Of a stretch of DNA of 64,000 nucleotides, positions 52,483-62,099 are shown one piece after another. Position 1 is the stretch's first letter. Each line of letters opens with the position of its first letter. The notes beneath the pieces were generated by a model that did not search any database, was not told the origin of the DNA, and saw only the letters and a list, made by a program, of their open reading frames with translations. The DNA lies in contig NZ_JBBCBW010000016.1 in NCBI RefSeq assembly GCF_037204085.1, positions 62,001 through 126,000 on the forward strand, read 5' to 3'. The position numbers were made by a program, and so were the translations under genes. Origin of the DNA: Variovorax sp037204085 (GTDB taxonomy: Bacteria; Pseudomonadota; Gammaproteobacteria; Burkholderiales; Burkholderiaceae_C).

Positions 52483-53823
52483 ATGATTGCCATGAAAAAA
52501 ATCCTCCGTCCCGCACTGTTCGCCATCGCTGCCGCCCTGGCAGGCGCCGCGCAGGCTGCACTCCCCATCGAACACTGGACGCTCGCGAGCGGCGCGAAGA
52601 TCTACCTGGTGTCGACCCAGGCGCTGCCCATCGTCGACGTGCAGATCGATTTCGACGCCGGCAGCCGGCGCGACCCGGCGGCGCAGGCCGGCTTGGCCAG
52701 CGTGAGCGCGACCATGGTCGAGAAAGGCGTGCGCGCCGGCAAGAACGGCGAGCCCGCGCTCGACGAGAACGCGCTGGGCGAAGCCTGGGCCGACCTGGGC
52801 GCCGAGTTCAACGCCAGCGCCGGAACCGATCGCGCCAGCTACTCGCTGCGCACTTTGTCCGACCCAGCCCTCCTGTCCAAGGTGGTGGCGCTGGCTTCGC
52901 GCGAGATCGGCGAGCCGGCCTTTCCCGACGACGTGTGGCAGCGCGAACGCGAACGCATCAATGCATCGCTGAGGGAGGCCAACACCAAGCCGGCGACCAT
53001 CGCCGGTCGCGCCTTTGCGCAGGGCGTCTATGGCAGCCACCCGTATGGCCAGGAGGTGACCGAAGCGACGCTGGCACGCATCGACACCGCGGCCATGCGG
53101 CAGCGCTACCAGCAACTCATCGTGCCGTGCCGCGCCAAGCTCAGCATCGTCGGTGCTGTGACCCGCGCGGAAGCGGAAGCCATGGCCACCGCGCTGCTCT
53201 CGCGGCTGCCCGGCCCCGAGGCCTGCACGCCGCTGCCGGCCATTGCGCCGGTGACCGCGCTTGCGGCGCCGAAGGACGAGCGCATTCCGTTCGCGTCGGC
53301 CCAGGCCCACGTCTTCATCGGCCAGCCCGGCTATCCGCGCAAGGACCCGGATCACTTCGCGCTCACGCTCGGCAACTACGTGCTGGGCGGCGGCGGTTTC
53401 GTTTCACGGCTCACCAACGAAGTGCGCGAGAAGCGCGGCCTGGCCTACAGCGTCTACAGCGGCTTTTCGCCGGGGCTGGACGCCGGGGCATTCCGCATCG
53501 GCTTTCAGACACGGCCCGACCAGGCGGAAGAGGCGGTGAAGATATCCCGCGAAGTGCTCGCCAAGTTCGTGGCCGAAGGCCCGACCGCCGCCGAGCTCAA
53601 GGCGGCCAAGGACAACCTGATTGGCGGCTTCCCGCTCCTGATGGACAGCAACCGCAAGCTCATCGGCAACGTGGCCAACATTGCGTGGCACGACCTGCCG
53701 CTCGACTATCTCGACACCTGGACCGCGCGCATGAACGCCGTTACCGCGGCCGAGGTGCGCGCCGCGTTTGCGCGCAAGCTGCAGCCCGAGCGCATGGTGA
53801 CGGTGGTGGTGGGCGGCAAGTGA
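52483..53823 (+). CDS. M16 family peptidase-like protein, non-catalytic partner
   Basis: The protein has 446 residues from ATG 52483 (or 52492) with a signal peptide (MKKILRPALFAIAAALAGA). The HxxEH position reads LASVSATMVEKG, so the zinc site is lost. The C-terminal Arg/Tyr substrate-binding pair is present in EVREKRGLAYSVYSGFSPG, so the two chains probably share one active chamber. It ends 12 bp before the convergent argP. Confidence 0.92.
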   Translation: MIAMKKILRPALFAIAAALAGAAQAALPIEHWTLASGAKIYLVSTQALPIVDVQIDFDAGSRRDPAAQAGLASVSATMVEKGVRAGKNGEPALDENALGEAWADLGAEFNASAGTDRASYSLRTLSDPALLSKVVALASREIGEPAFPDDVWQRERERINASLREANTKPATIAGRAFAQGVYGSHPYGQEVTEATLARIDTAAMRQRYQQLIVPCRAKLSIVGAVTRAEAEAMATALLSRLPGPEACTPLPAIAPVTALAAPKDERIPFASAQAHVFIGQPGYPRKDPDHFALTLGNYVLGGGGFVSRLTNEVREKRGLAYSVYSGFSPGLDAGAFRIGFQTRPDQAEEAVKISREVLAKFVAEGPTAAELKAAKDNLIGGFPLLMDSNRKLIGNVANIAWHDLPLDYLDTWTARMNAVTAAEVRAAFARKLQPERMVTVVVGGK

Positions 53824-53835
53824 GCGGCCGGCGTT

Positions 53836-54753
53836 TCAGCGCAAGGCGTGTGCGCCGCTGCCGGCGGCCGCGCGCACCGTCGTCCTGAGGCGTTCGAGGA
53901 GCTGCGGCGCCGCGCGCGCCTGCTGCCAGTAGAGCGGCACCTGAAGCGCGGAGCCCGGCACCAGTTCTACCAGCGCGCCCGTGCGCATCGCATCGGCGGC
54001 CATGCTCACGGGGAGCATGCCCCAGCCCATGCCGGCCCGCGCCGCCTCGAGAAAACCGTGGGCCGAGGGCAGCCAGTGCCGCGGCGTCTCGACACTGCGG
54101 TGGCAGATGCGCCGCACCCAGCGCGCCTGCAGCCGGTCCTTGCGGTCGAACACCAGGCTGGGCGCATCGGCCAATGTGCGCGCACCCACCCCCTTGGCGA
54201 AATACCGGTGCATGAATTCGGGGCTCGCGGCCGCCACGTAGTGCATGGTGCCCAGCGCCTCGCTGTTGCAGCCGGCCACCGGCTGCGCCAGGGCCGTGAC
54301 CGCCGCCAGCACGGCACCGCTGCGCAGGCGCTCGGCGGTGTGGTCCTGGTCGTCCACGGTCAGGTCGAGCAGGGCGGATTCTTCCTGCCGGGCAAAGGCC
54401 GCGGCGGCCGCCATGAACCAGGTGGCCAGGCTGTCGGCGTTGACTGCCACGCGCACCGTGACCCGTTCGCGCTCGTTGCCGCCGCTGCCGGCCATGCCGA
54501 GCGCGGGCATCGCGTCGCGCAATTCGTGCTCCAGCATGCCCACGCGTTCGAAGTGGCGGCAAAGCTGCTGGCCTGCTTCGGTGGGCACGCAAGGCTGTCC
54601 ACGCACCAGCAAGGCACCGCCTGTGCGCTCCTCGAGCAGCTTCACGCGCTGCGAAACGGCCGATGGCGTGACGTTCAGTGCGCGCGCGGCGCGCTCGAAG
54701 CTGCCTTCGCGCACCACGGCGGCCAATGCGTTCAGGGCGGCGTAGTCGAGCAT
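53836..54753 (-). CDS. argP: ArgP-type LysR regulator of the adjacent exporter
   Basis: The protein has 305 residues from ATG 54753 (MLDYAALNAL); a longer start at 54783 adds weak sequence. The N-terminal helix-turn-helix is ALAAVVREGSFERAARALNV followed by TPSAVSQRVKLLEERTGG, typical of ArgP/LysG. It should activate the divergent lysine/arginine exporter in response to the amino acid. Confidence 0.92.
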   Translation of the reverse strand: MLDYAALNALAAVVREGSFERAARALNVTPSAVSQRVKLLEERTGGALLVRGQPCVPTEAGQQLCRHFERVGMLEHELRDAMPALGMAGSGGNERERVTVRVAVNADSLATWFMAAAAAFARQEESALLDLTVDDQDHTAERLRSGAVLAAVTALAQPVAGCNSEALGTMHYVAAASPEFMHRYFAKGVGARTLADAPSLVFDRKDRLQARWVRRICHRSVETPRHWLPSAHGFLEAARAGMGWGMLPVSMAADAMRTGALVELVPGSALQVPLYWQQARAAPQLLERLRTTVRAAAGSGAHALR

Positions 54754-54835
54754 GTTGCGTATGAAATTAGAAAAACTGAACAAGCCTTAGGAAGTTTAGT
54801 TTGAGTTAATTGGCTCGTGGCGGCAAGCTCACGCC

Positions 54836-55471
54836 ATGGTCATCGAACAAATCACCACCGCTTTCGCCAACGGGCTCTTCATGAGCCTGGTGCTCATCGT
54901 CGCCATTGGCGCGCAGAACGCCTATGTGCTGCGCCAGGGCCTGCGGCGCGAGCATGTGAGCGCGGTGGTGCTGTTCTGCGCGGCGAGCGATGCGCTCCTG
55001 ATCACGGCAGGCGTGGCCGGCATGGCGCAGGCGCTGCAAGGGCGGCCTGCCGTGGCCACGGCACTCGCAGGGCTTGGCGCGCTGTTCCTGGGTGGCTACG
55101 GATTGCGCGCGCTGTGGCGCTCGCGGCAGGCCGGTGCGCTCCAGGCTACGGCCAAGGGCGCGTCGCTTTCGCGCGCCGCCGTGCTCGCGCAAGCGGCAGG
55201 CTTCACGCTGCTGAACCCGCATGTCTACCTGGACACCGTGCTCCTCGTCGGCAGCACCGGCGCGCAGTACGGCGGCGCGCTCAAGGCCTGGTTCGTCGCG
55301 GGGGCGACGCTGGCAAGCGCGCTGTGGTTCTCCGCGCTCGGCTTCGGCGCGCGGTGGCTGGCACCGGTGTTCGCGCGTCCGCGTGCCTGGCAGGTGCTCG
55401 ACGCGCTGATCGGCGGCACGATGCTTGTGCTTGCCGCGCTGCTCGCGCGGCGGGCGTTTCTCGGCATATAG
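54836..55471 (+). CDS. LysE/ArgO-type amino acid exporter
   Basis: The protein has 211 residues with six helices, a standard LysE length. The family marks are GLFMSLVLIVAIGAQNAYVL at the start and FTLLNPHVYLDTVLLVGS in the middle. It exports arginine or lysine. The argP gene is divergent with an 82-bp gap. Confidence 0.93.
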   Translation: MVIEQITTAFANGLFMSLVLIVAIGAQNAYVLRQGLRREHVSAVVLFCAASDALLITAGVAGMAQALQGRPAVATALAGLGALFLGGYGLRALWRSRQAGALQATAKGASLSRAAVLAQAAGFTLLNPHVYLDTVLLVGSTGAQYGGALKAWFVAGATLASALWFSALGFGARWLAPVFARPRAWQVLDALIGGTMLVLAALLARRAFLGI

Positions 55472-55501
55472 CGGCATGCGCGGCGGCGTTAAGCTTGCCG
55501 C

Positions 55502-56176
55502 ATGCCCCAGAAGAAAGCCGCAGCCGCCAAGCGCTCCCCCTCGTCGTCATCGCCGTCGTCGCAATCGCCCTCCCGATCCAAGTCGCGGCCGAGCGAAGTG
55601 CGCATCATCGGAGGCCAGTGGAAGCGCACCCGTCTTTCGGTGGCCGACAAGCCGGGCCTGCGCCCCACGCCCGACCGCGTGAGGGAAACGCTGTTCAACT
55701 GGCTTGCGAGCATCGCGGGCGCGGGTGGCGGCGAGTTGCCGGGTTGGCATTGCATCGATGCATTCGCGGGCACCGGCGCCCTGGGCCTGGAAGCCGCTTC
55801 GCGCGGCGCCGCGAGCGTGCTGCTGTGCGAGCAAGACGCCGCACTGGTGGCACAGCTGCAGGCCGCCAAGACCAAGCTCTCGGCCGAGGCCGTGCGCATC
55901 GAGCGCGGCAACGGGCTTACCGCGCTCGAACGCGTTGCCGCAGGCAGCCTGGATGCCGTCTTTCTCGACCCGCCCTTTGACAGCACCACCCTCTACGAAC
56001 CTTCGCTGCGCGCCGCCGCCCGGGCCGTGAAGGCCGGAGGCGCCATCTACCTGGAAGCCCCTCGCAAGTGGACCGACGAGGAGCTCGCCGCTCTCGGCCT
56101 TGTTGGATTTCGTTACCTGAAGGCAGGCGCTGTGCATGCGCACTTGCTGCGGCACCTTGCGAACGGAACCGCATAG
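55502..56176 (+). CDS. rsmD: RsmD, 16S rRNA (guanine966-N2)-methyltransferase
   Basis: The protein has 224 residues: a Lys/Ser-rich 35-residue N-terminal tail, then the class I methyltransferase. Motifs are RIIGGQWKRTRL, RPTPDRVRETLFNWL, DAFAGTGALGLEAASRGA (SAM) and FLDPPFD (DPPF). It methylates G966 in the 30S P-site region. coaD follows 54 bp later, the common order. Confidence 0.95.
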   Translation: MPQKKAAAAKRSPSSSSPSSQSPSRSKSRPSEVRIIGGQWKRTRLSVADKPGLRPTPDRVRETLFNWLASIAGAGGGELPGWHCIDAFAGTGALGLEAASRGAASVLLCEQDAALVAQLQAAKTKLSAEAVRIERGNGLTALERVAAGSLDAVFLDPPFDSTTLYEPSLRAAARAVKAGGAIYLEAPRKWTDEELAALGLVGFRYLKAGAVHAHLLRHLANGTA

Positions 56177-56230
56177 GGACTGCATAATCCGCCGGACAAG
56201 CCGCACCGGCTGCATGAGGAAGAAGCAACC

Positions 56231-56734
56231 ATGGCCAGCAACGTGATCGCGGTTTATCCCGGCACTTTCGATCCCATCACCCTCGGCCACGAGGACGTGG
56301 TGCGGCGCGCAACCCAGCTTTTTTCGAAGGTCATCGTCGCGGTTGCGGCGGGCCACCACAAGAAAGCCTTGTTCACCTTGCAAGAACGCATGGAAATGGC
56401 GCGCGAAGCCGTGAAGCCCTACAGCGACCAGGTCACGGTCGAGAGCTTTTCGGGCCTGCTGCGCGACTTTGTGGTGGCGCGCGGCGGCAAGGCCATGGTG
56501 CGCGGCCTGCGCGCCGTGACCGACTTCGACTACGAGTTTCAGCTGGCAGGCATGAACCGCTCGCTGATGCCCGATGTGGAAACCGTGTTCCTGACGCCCA
56601 GCGACAAATACCAGTTCATCTCGAGCACCTTCGTGCGCGAGATCGCCATGCTCGGCGGCGAGGTCCACAAGTTCGTTTCGCCCGATGTGGAGACGCATCT
56701 GGCCGCAAAGGTGCGCAGCCTCGGTCGTGAATAG
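56231..56734 (+). CDS. coaD: Phosphopantetheine adenylyltransferase
   Basis: The protein has 167 residues, starting MASNVIAVYPGTFDPITLGH, which has the T/HxGH nucleotidyltransferase motif. The end has YQFISSTFVREIAMLGG (ISSTxxR). It catalyses the fourth step of coenzyme A synthesis. Its end overlaps the pxpB start by 8 bp. Confidence 0.97.
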   Translation: MASNVIAVYPGTFDPITLGHEDVVRRATQLFSKVIVAVAAGHHKKALFTLQERMEMAREAVKPYSDQVTVESFSGLLRDFVVARGGKAMVRGLRAVTDFDYEFQLAGMNRSLMPDVETVFLTPSDKYQFISSTFVREIAMLGGEVHKFVSPDVETHLAAKVRSLGRE

Positions 56735-57392
56735 CCGGCTTCCGTTGCCTCGCCTGCATCCGCTGGGCGATGCGGCGCTGCTTTGCGAACTCGCGCCACC
56801 GGCCACGCTGGCGCAGCAGCAGCAGATTTGGGCGCTGGGTGCTGAGGTTCAGCAGTGGCCCGGCGTGGGCGAGGTGCTGCCGGGCATGAACAATCTCACG
56901 CTGACTTTCGATCCGACGGCGATCGATATCGATGCGCTGATGGCGCGCGTCAACGAGGCTTGGCCGCGGCTGTCGGCCACCGCGATCGAAGGCCGGTTGG
57001 TGGAGATTCCGGTGGCCTACGGCGGTGAGCACGGGCCAGACCTTGCCGATGTCGCGGCGCACACCGGGCTGACGCCGGCCGAGGTGGTGCGGCGCCACAG
57101 TGGCGGCGAATACGTGGTCTACCTGCTCGGCTTTCTGCCCGGCTTCGCCTTCATGGGCGGCCTGCCGCCCGAGCTCGCCACACCGCGCCGGGCCGAACCG
57201 CGCACGGCGGTGCCCGCGCGCTCCGTCGGCATCGGCGGCGAGCAGACCGGCATCTATCCGCTGGTGTCGCCGGGCGGCTGGCAGCTGATCGGCCGTACGT
57301 CGCTGGAGCTTTTCGACCCGGCGGCCGAACCGCCCACTTTGCTGCGCCCGGGCGACCGCGTGCGCTTTATCGTCGAAAGCGTAGAGACATGA
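56727..57392 (+). CDS. pxpB: PxpB, 5-oxoprolinase subunit (KipI-like)
   Basis: The protein has 221 residues from GTG 56727; the frame is open upstream inside coaD. The carboxyltransferase C/D-type fold is marked by GFLPGFAFMGGLPPEL, TPRRAEPRTAVPARSVGIGG and QTGIYPLVSPGGWQLIG. PxpA, B and C together hydrolyse 5-oxo-L-proline to glutamate with ATP. The stop overlaps the pxpC start. Confidence 0.94.
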   Translation: MNSRLPLPRLHPLGDAALLCELAPPATLAQQQQIWALGAEVQQWPGVGEVLPGMNNLTLTFDPTAIDIDALMARVNEAWPRLSATAIEGRLVEIPVAYGGEHGPDLADVAAHTGLTPAEVVRRHSGGEYVVYLLGFLPGFAFMGGLPPELATPRRAEPRTAVPARSVGIGGEQTGIYPLVSPGGWQLIGRTSLELFDPAAEPPTLLRPGDRVRFIVESVET

Positions 57393-58387
57393 TGCTGGTC
57401 CAGAAACCCGGCATGCTGGCTTCGGTGCAAGACCTGGGGCGGCACGGGCACCGGCAGGTCGGCATCTGCCCCGGCGGCGCGCTCGATGTGCTGGCGCTCA
57501 CGCTGGCGAACCGGCTGGTCGGCAATGCCGACGGCGCAGCCGGTCTCGAACTCACCATGGGCGGCTGCGAGATCCGCTTCGAAACCGACACGCGCATCGC
57601 GCTGGCCGGCGACGATTTCGCCGCCCGGCTCGACGGCACACCCCTCTGGCCGTGCTGGAGCGTGCCCGTCAAGGCCGGGCAAACGCTCAAGCTCGCAGGC
57701 GCGAATGCACCCGGCGCAAAGAAGGCCGGCTTGCGCAGCTGGCTTGCGGTGGCGGGCGGGATCGACGTGCCGCCGGTGCTCGGTTCGCGCAGCACCGATC
57801 TGAAAGCCGGCTTTGGCGGCCACCAGGGGCGGGCGCTTCGCAAGGGCGACCGGCTTGCACTGGGTGCGACGTCGCTCGATGCCGCTCGACTCACGCGGCG
57901 GCCCTTTGGGCTGCGCGGCCCCGAATGGGGACCGGAGCAGGGCGACACGGCCATCGAGCTGCGCGTGCTGCCGGGGCCCGAATTCGAGCAGTTCACCGCG
58001 GCCTCGCATGCGCAACTCTGGAGCGAGCGCTGGCGCATCACCGCGCAGAGCAACCGCATGGGAAGCCGGCTCGCGGGCGCCGAACTCAAGCGCAAGCGCA
58101 GCATCGACATGCTCTCGTCGGGCGTCATTCCCGGCACCATCCAGGTGCCGCCCTCGGGCCAGTCGATCATCCTGATGGGCGACGCGCAGACCACCGGTGG
58201 CTATCCGCGAATCGGCGTGGTGATTCGCGCCGACCTGTGGAAGCTCGCACAGGCGCCACTCGACGGCAGGCTGCGGCTGGTGCAGGTCGACATGGCGGCG
58301 GCGCTCGAGGCGTGGGCCGGGCAGCAGCGCTATCTCGCGCAAGTGGCGCAGGGGCTGGCGGCTGCGGGCTGGAGCAGACCGGCATAG
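57389..58387 (+). CDS. pxpC: PxpC, 5-oxoprolinase subunit (KipA-like)
   Basis: The protein has 332 residues and is a biotin-dependent carboxyltransferase-like partner of PxpB. The blocks MLASVQDLGRHGHRQVGICPG, GGIDVPPVLGSRSTDLKAGF and NRMGSRLAGAELKR are typical. It overlaps pxpB by 4 bp, and pxpA follows at 58461, so the three form one unit. Confidence 0.95.
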   Translation: MMLVQKPGMLASVQDLGRHGHRQVGICPGGALDVLALTLANRLVGNADGAAGLELTMGGCEIRFETDTRIALAGDDFAARLDGTPLWPCWSVPVKAGQTLKLAGANAPGAKKAGLRSWLAVAGGIDVPPVLGSRSTDLKAGFGGHQGRALRKGDRLALGATSLDAARLTRRPFGLRGPEWGPEQGDTAIELRVLPGPEFEQFTAASHAQLWSERWRITAQSNRMGSRLAGAELKRKRSIDMLSSGVIPGTIQVPPSGQSIILMGDAQTTGGYPRIGVVIRADLWKLAQAPLDGRLRLVQVDMAAALEAWAGQQRYLAQVAQGLAAAGWSRPA

Positions 58388-58460
58388 ACTGTGCGAGCAG
58401 CAGGCGCGCGTACGGCATCGGCATCGATGTGCCGGCGGCCTGAAGAAGGAATCAACCCAA

Positions 58461-59201
58461 ATGCAAATCGACCTGAATGCCGACCTCGGCGAAGGCGCCG
58501 GCAGCGACGAAGCGCTGCTCGGACTCGTGAGCTCGGCCAACATTGCCTGCGGCTGGCACGCAGGCGATGCCAAGACCATGCGGCAATGCGTGCGCTGGGC
58601 CATTGAACACGGCGTGGCCATTGGCGCGCACCCTAGCTTTCCCGACCGCGAGAACTTCGGCCGCAGCACCATGCACCTGCCGCCCGACGAGATCGTGGCC
58701 AACGTGCTCTACCAGGTCGGCGCGCTCGCAGCAATCGTCAAGGCCGAAGGCGGCACGCTTACGCACGTGAAGCCGCACGGGCAGCTCTACAACCAGGCCG
58801 TGAAGGAGCCCGAGCTTGCCGACGCGCTATGCGAGGCGGTGCGGCGCTTCGACCCGTCGCTCCGGTTCTTTGGCCTAGCGGGCAGCGGCATGATCGACGC
58901 CGCGCGCCGCGCCGGCCTCACGCCCGTGGAAGAGGTGTTTGCCGACCGCGGCTACATGCCCGACGGCAGCCTGGTGCCGCGCAGCCAGCCCGGTGCGCTC
59001 ATTGAAGACGAAGAACAGTCGCTTGCCCAGACGCTCTCGCTGGTGCGCGACCACAAGGTAACCGCCATCGACGGCAGCACCGTGCCCGTCAACGCCCAGA
59101 CCGTGTGCCTGCACGGCGACGGTGCCCATGCGTTGGCCTTCGCCCGCCGCATTCGCGACCGCCTGCAGCAAGAAGGCATCGCGGTTCGCGCGACGGCCTG
59201 A
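58461..59201 (+). CDS. pxpA: PxpA, 5-oxoprolinase subunit (LamB/YcsF family)
   Basis: The protein has 246 residues starting MQIDLNADLGEGAGSDEALL. The YcsF marks are SSANIACGWHAGDAKTMRQC, VAIGAHPSFPDRENFGR and HVKPHGQLYNQ. It is the ATP-using subunit. pcp follows 16 bp later, so the peptide product 5-oxoproline can be passed on to glutamate. Confidence 0.96.
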   Translation: MQIDLNADLGEGAGSDEALLGLVSSANIACGWHAGDAKTMRQCVRWAIEHGVAIGAHPSFPDRENFGRSTMHLPPDEIVANVLYQVGALAAIVKAEGGTLTHVKPHGQLYNQAVKEPELADALCEAVRRFDPSLRFFGLAGSGMIDAARRAGLTPVEEVFADRGYMPDGSLVPRSQPGALIEDEEQSLAQTLSLVRDHKVTAIDGSTVPVNAQTVCLHGDGAHALAFARRIRDRLQQEGIAVRATA

Positions 59202-59217
59202 ACGCGCTGTTCAAGCC

Positions 59218-59877
59218 GTGGCGCTGCGAACCAATGTCCTGCTGACCGGTTTCGACCCGTTCGACCGCGAAGCCCTCAACCCGTCATGGGAGGCCGTGCG
59301 CGCGCTCGACGGCTGGAAGTGCGGCCGCGCCACCGTGCATGCGCGCCAGATGCCCTGCGTTTTCGGCGATGCCATCGAGGCGCTTGCGGGCGCCATGGAC
59401 GAACTGCAGCCGCAGCTGGTGCTGTGCATCGGCCAGGCCGGCGGCCGCGCCGAAATCACGCCTGAGCGCGTGGCCATCAACATCGACGATGGGCGCATTG
59501 CCGACAACGCGGGCCGGCAGCCGATCGACACCCCCGTGGTGCGCGGTGCGCCCGCGGCGTATTTCTCCACGCTGCCGATCAAGGCCATTGTGCGCGACCT
59601 GCGCACGGCCGGTGTGCCCGCGTCAGTGTCGAACACGGCGGGCACGTTCGTCTGCAACCACATCTTCTACGGCCTGATGCACCGCTTGGCCACGCACCCG
59701 GTGCCGGGGCTGCGCGGCGGGTTCATTCACATTCCCTACCTGCCCGAGCAGGCGGCGCGCTTTCCGGGGCTGCCCAGCATGTCGCTGGCCACCATGGTCG
59801 AGGCGCTGCGCATTGCGGTAGCCACCGCGCTGGCGGTTGAAAAGGACATTGCCGAAACCGGCGGTCAGCTCCACTGA
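59218..59877 (+). CDS. pcp: Pyroglutamyl-peptidase I
   Basis: The protein has about 219 residues from GTG 59218 and is a C15 cysteine peptidase. The catalytic Glu and region are LCIGQAGGRAEITPERVAIN, the Cys is in SNTAGTFVCNHIFYGLM, and the His is in FIHIPYLPEQ. It removes N-terminal pyroglutamate from peptides, matching the adjacent 5-oxoprolinase genes. It overlaps the convergent hydrolase by 13 bp. Confidence 0.94.
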   Translation: MALRTNVLLTGFDPFDREALNPSWEAVRALDGWKCGRATVHARQMPCVFGDAIEALAGAMDELQPQLVLCIGQAGGRAEITPERVAINIDDGRIADNAGRQPIDTPVVRGAPAAYFSTLPIKAIVRDLRTAGVPASVSNTAGTFVCNHIFYGLMHRLATHPVPGLRGGFIHIPYLPEQAARFPGLPSMSLATMVEALRIAVATALAVEKDIAETGGQLH

Positions 59878-60584
59878 GCCAGCCAGGAGAGCAGCGCCGC
59901 ATTGACGAGCGCGGGCTTTTCCATGGTCAGCATGTGGCCGCACTGCGGCAGCCACACCACTTCGGCATGCGGCACCAGCGCCGCAATTTCGCGCGTGCAG
60001 TCGGGTGGCGTCAGCCGGTCCGTGTCGCCGCAGACCAGCAGCACCGGCGCACGAAGCGAAGGCAGGTGGATGCGCGCATCGGGACGCCGCATCACCGCAC
60101 GGTTCTGGCTGATGAGCTGTTGCGTGCCGGCGTCCAGCACGATCTCGACATAGCGCTCGACCAGCGCCTGATCGGCCGCCTGCGCGGGGTGAAACGCGAA
60201 GACGACGTTCGGCTCGATCACGTCGCGCAGTTCACCGCGTTCGAACAGCTCGATTGCGCTTTCGCGCAGCTCGTACATGTCGGGTGACTCGGGCCGGGCG
60301 TTGGTGCCCAGCAGCGCGAGCCCCGCAATACGCCCGGGCGCCTGCCGCGCGGCTTCCATGGCGACCATGCCGCCCATCGATGCGCCGCACAGTACCAGCG
60401 GGCCGGGGTTCTCGCGCAGCACGGCCGCGGCCATGGTCTCGATGGTGTCGTGCCGCATGTGGGCATCGCTCACGCGCGCTTCGAACATGGCCGGAAGAAC
60501 GGGAAGCTGGGCCTCCCAGAGGCGCTCGTCGCAGGCGAGGCCGGGCAGCAAGACAAGGTGTGGCATGGGCGGATTTTGCGTCAT
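59865..60584 (-). CDS. Alpha/beta-hydrolase
   Basis: The protein has 239 residues from ATG 60584 (MTQNPPMPHLVLL). The oxyanion region is LLPGLACDERLW, the nucleophile Ser is in CGASMGGMVAMEAARQ, the Asp is in LVCGDTDRLTPP, and the His is in QCGHMLTMEKP. Substrate unknown. It resembles small esterase or lactonase-type hydrolases. Confidence 0.9.
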   Translation of the reverse strand: MTQNPPMPHLVLLPGLACDERLWEAQLPVLPAMFEARVSDAHMRHDTIETMAAAVLRENPGPLVLCGASMGGMVAMEAARQAPGRIAGLALLGTNARPESPDMYELRESAIELFERGELRDVIEPNVVFAFHPAQAADQALVERYVEIVLDAGTQQLISQNRAVMRRPDARIHLPSLRAPVLLVCGDTDRLTPPDCTREIAALVPHAEVVWLPQCGHMLTMEKPALVNAALLSWLAQWS

Positions 60585-60709
60585 CGCGCCCTCCGGCGTA
60601 ACGGCATAGGCTGCTTGGCCAGAAGCCATCTGGCGGCGGAATCGACATACTTTCCGTTGCTGCGCGATCTGCGGTTCGCGCGTTTCCGCTTCATACCGAG
60701 GACAAGAAA

Positions 60710-61351
60710 ATGAACCTGGTTCAACGCGTGCAGGACATCCTGCTCAAGCCCAAGGCCACCTGGCCCGCCATCGACGCAGAGCCCGCGGACACCGCGTCGC
60801 TCTACAAGAACTACGTGATGATCCTGGCGCTGATACCGGCGGTGGCAGGCTTCATCGGCCTGTCGGTCATCGGCTTCGGCGCCTTCGGTGTCAACTTTCG
60901 TGTGCCCGTGGTCACGGGGCTGGTGAACATGGTCGTCGGCTACGTGCTCTCGCTTGTCATGGTGTTTGTGCTGGCGTTGATCATCGATGCGCTGGCACCG
61001 ACCTTCGAGGGCTCGAAGAGCCAGATCGGCGCGCTCAAGCTGTCGGCCTATGCCAGCACGGCGAGCTTTCTGGGCGGGGTGTTCAGCCTGATCCCCTCGC
61101 TCTCGATTCTGGGCGCGCTCGCGGCGCTCTACGGCATCTACCTGATCTACGTGGGCCTGCCGGTGCTCATGAAGTGCCCGCCCGACAAGTCGTTGGCATA
61201 CACGGCGGTGGTGGTGGTTTGCGCCATCATCGGCGGCGTGGTGATCGCCTGGGTGCTCTCGCTTCTTACGCCTTCACCGGCCCGCGTGGGCGCGGCACCG
61301 TTCGCGGTGCAGGTGGCGGCCATGCAACAGATGGTGCCGCCGAGGCTCTGA
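60710..61351 (+). CDS. Yip1-family membrane protein
   Basis: The protein has 213 residues. The N-terminal VQRVQDILLKPKATWPAID is typical of the bacterial Yip1 group, followed by five hydrophobic helices. Function in bacteria unknown. The ribosome binding site is ACAAGAAA, weak. Confidence 0.88.
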   Translation: MNLVQRVQDILLKPKATWPAIDAEPADTASLYKNYVMILALIPAVAGFIGLSVIGFGAFGVNFRVPVVTGLVNMVVGYVLSLVMVFVLALIIDALAPTFEGSKSQIGALKLSAYASTASFLGGVFSLIPSLSILGALAALYGIYLIYVGLPVLMKCPPDKSLAYTAVVVVCAIIGGVVIAWVLSLLTPSPARVGAAPFAVQVAAMQQMVPPRL

Positions 61352-61383
61352 GCGTCACGCATGCGGTGGAGAATGGGCGTTCC

Positions 61384-62076
61384 ATGCCAACGCCCACACC
61401 CGACTCCGCGACCGAACTCATCCTGATCCGCCACGGCGAAACGGCCTGGAACCGCGAACTGCGCTTCCAGGGGCATGCCGATGTGCCGCTCAACGACATG
61501 GGGCACGAGCAGGCACGCCGCCTGGGCTTGCGAATGGCGGGCGAAACGGCGCAGCACATCGTCAGCAGCGACCTCCTTCGTGCGCAGCAAACCGCGGCGC
61601 CGGCATCGCTGCAGCTGTCGCTGCCGGTGGTCACGTCGGCCAGCTTGCGCGAGCAGCACTTCGGCGTGGTCGAAGGCATGCGGGCCGACGAAATACAAGC
61701 CCTGCACCCCAGGGCATGGGAAGAGTGGCTGCAGTTCCGCGAGGACCACGCCATGCCGGAGGGCGAGTCGGCACGCGAATTTCACACGCGCATCGTCGCG
61801 GCGCTGGGCAATCTTGCAGCCACCTACCGCGGCCAACGCCTGGTGGTTGTCACCCACGGCGGGGTGCTCGACATGGTGTGGCGCACCGCGCGCGGCCTCA
61901 GTCTCAGCGGGCCGCGGCAGAGCGACATTCCCAATGCGGGCTTCAACCGCATCCGCATTGCCGACCCCGCCATGCCGGACGCGATCGAGATCGTCGACTG
62001 GGCCGACACGCGGCATCTTGCCGACCTGCCGCCGCAGCCGGTGTACGACCAGCGGCGGCATCTCGAGAAGAACTGA
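61384..62076 (+). CDS. Histidine phosphatase (phosphoglycerate mutase-like)
   Basis: The protein has 230 residues. The catalytic LIRHGETAWNRELRFQGH (RHG) is at residue about 16, with the second His in VVTHGGVLDMVW. Members dephosphorylate sugar phosphates or nucleotides. The actual substrate is unknown. It starts 33 bp after the Yip1 gene. Confidence 0.93.
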   Translation: MPTPTPDSATELILIRHGETAWNRELRFQGHADVPLNDMGHEQARRLGLRMAGETAQHIVSSDLLRAQQTAAPASLQLSLPVVTSASLREQHFGVVEGMRADEIQALHPRAWEEWLQFREDHAMPEGESAREFHTRIVAALGNLAATYRGQRLVVVTHGGVLDMVWRTARGLSLSGPRQSDIPNAGFNRIRIADPAMPDAIEIVDWADTRHLADLPPQPVYDQRRHLEKN

Positions 62077-62099
62077 GCCGCCCGCGCGGGCACCTCGCC

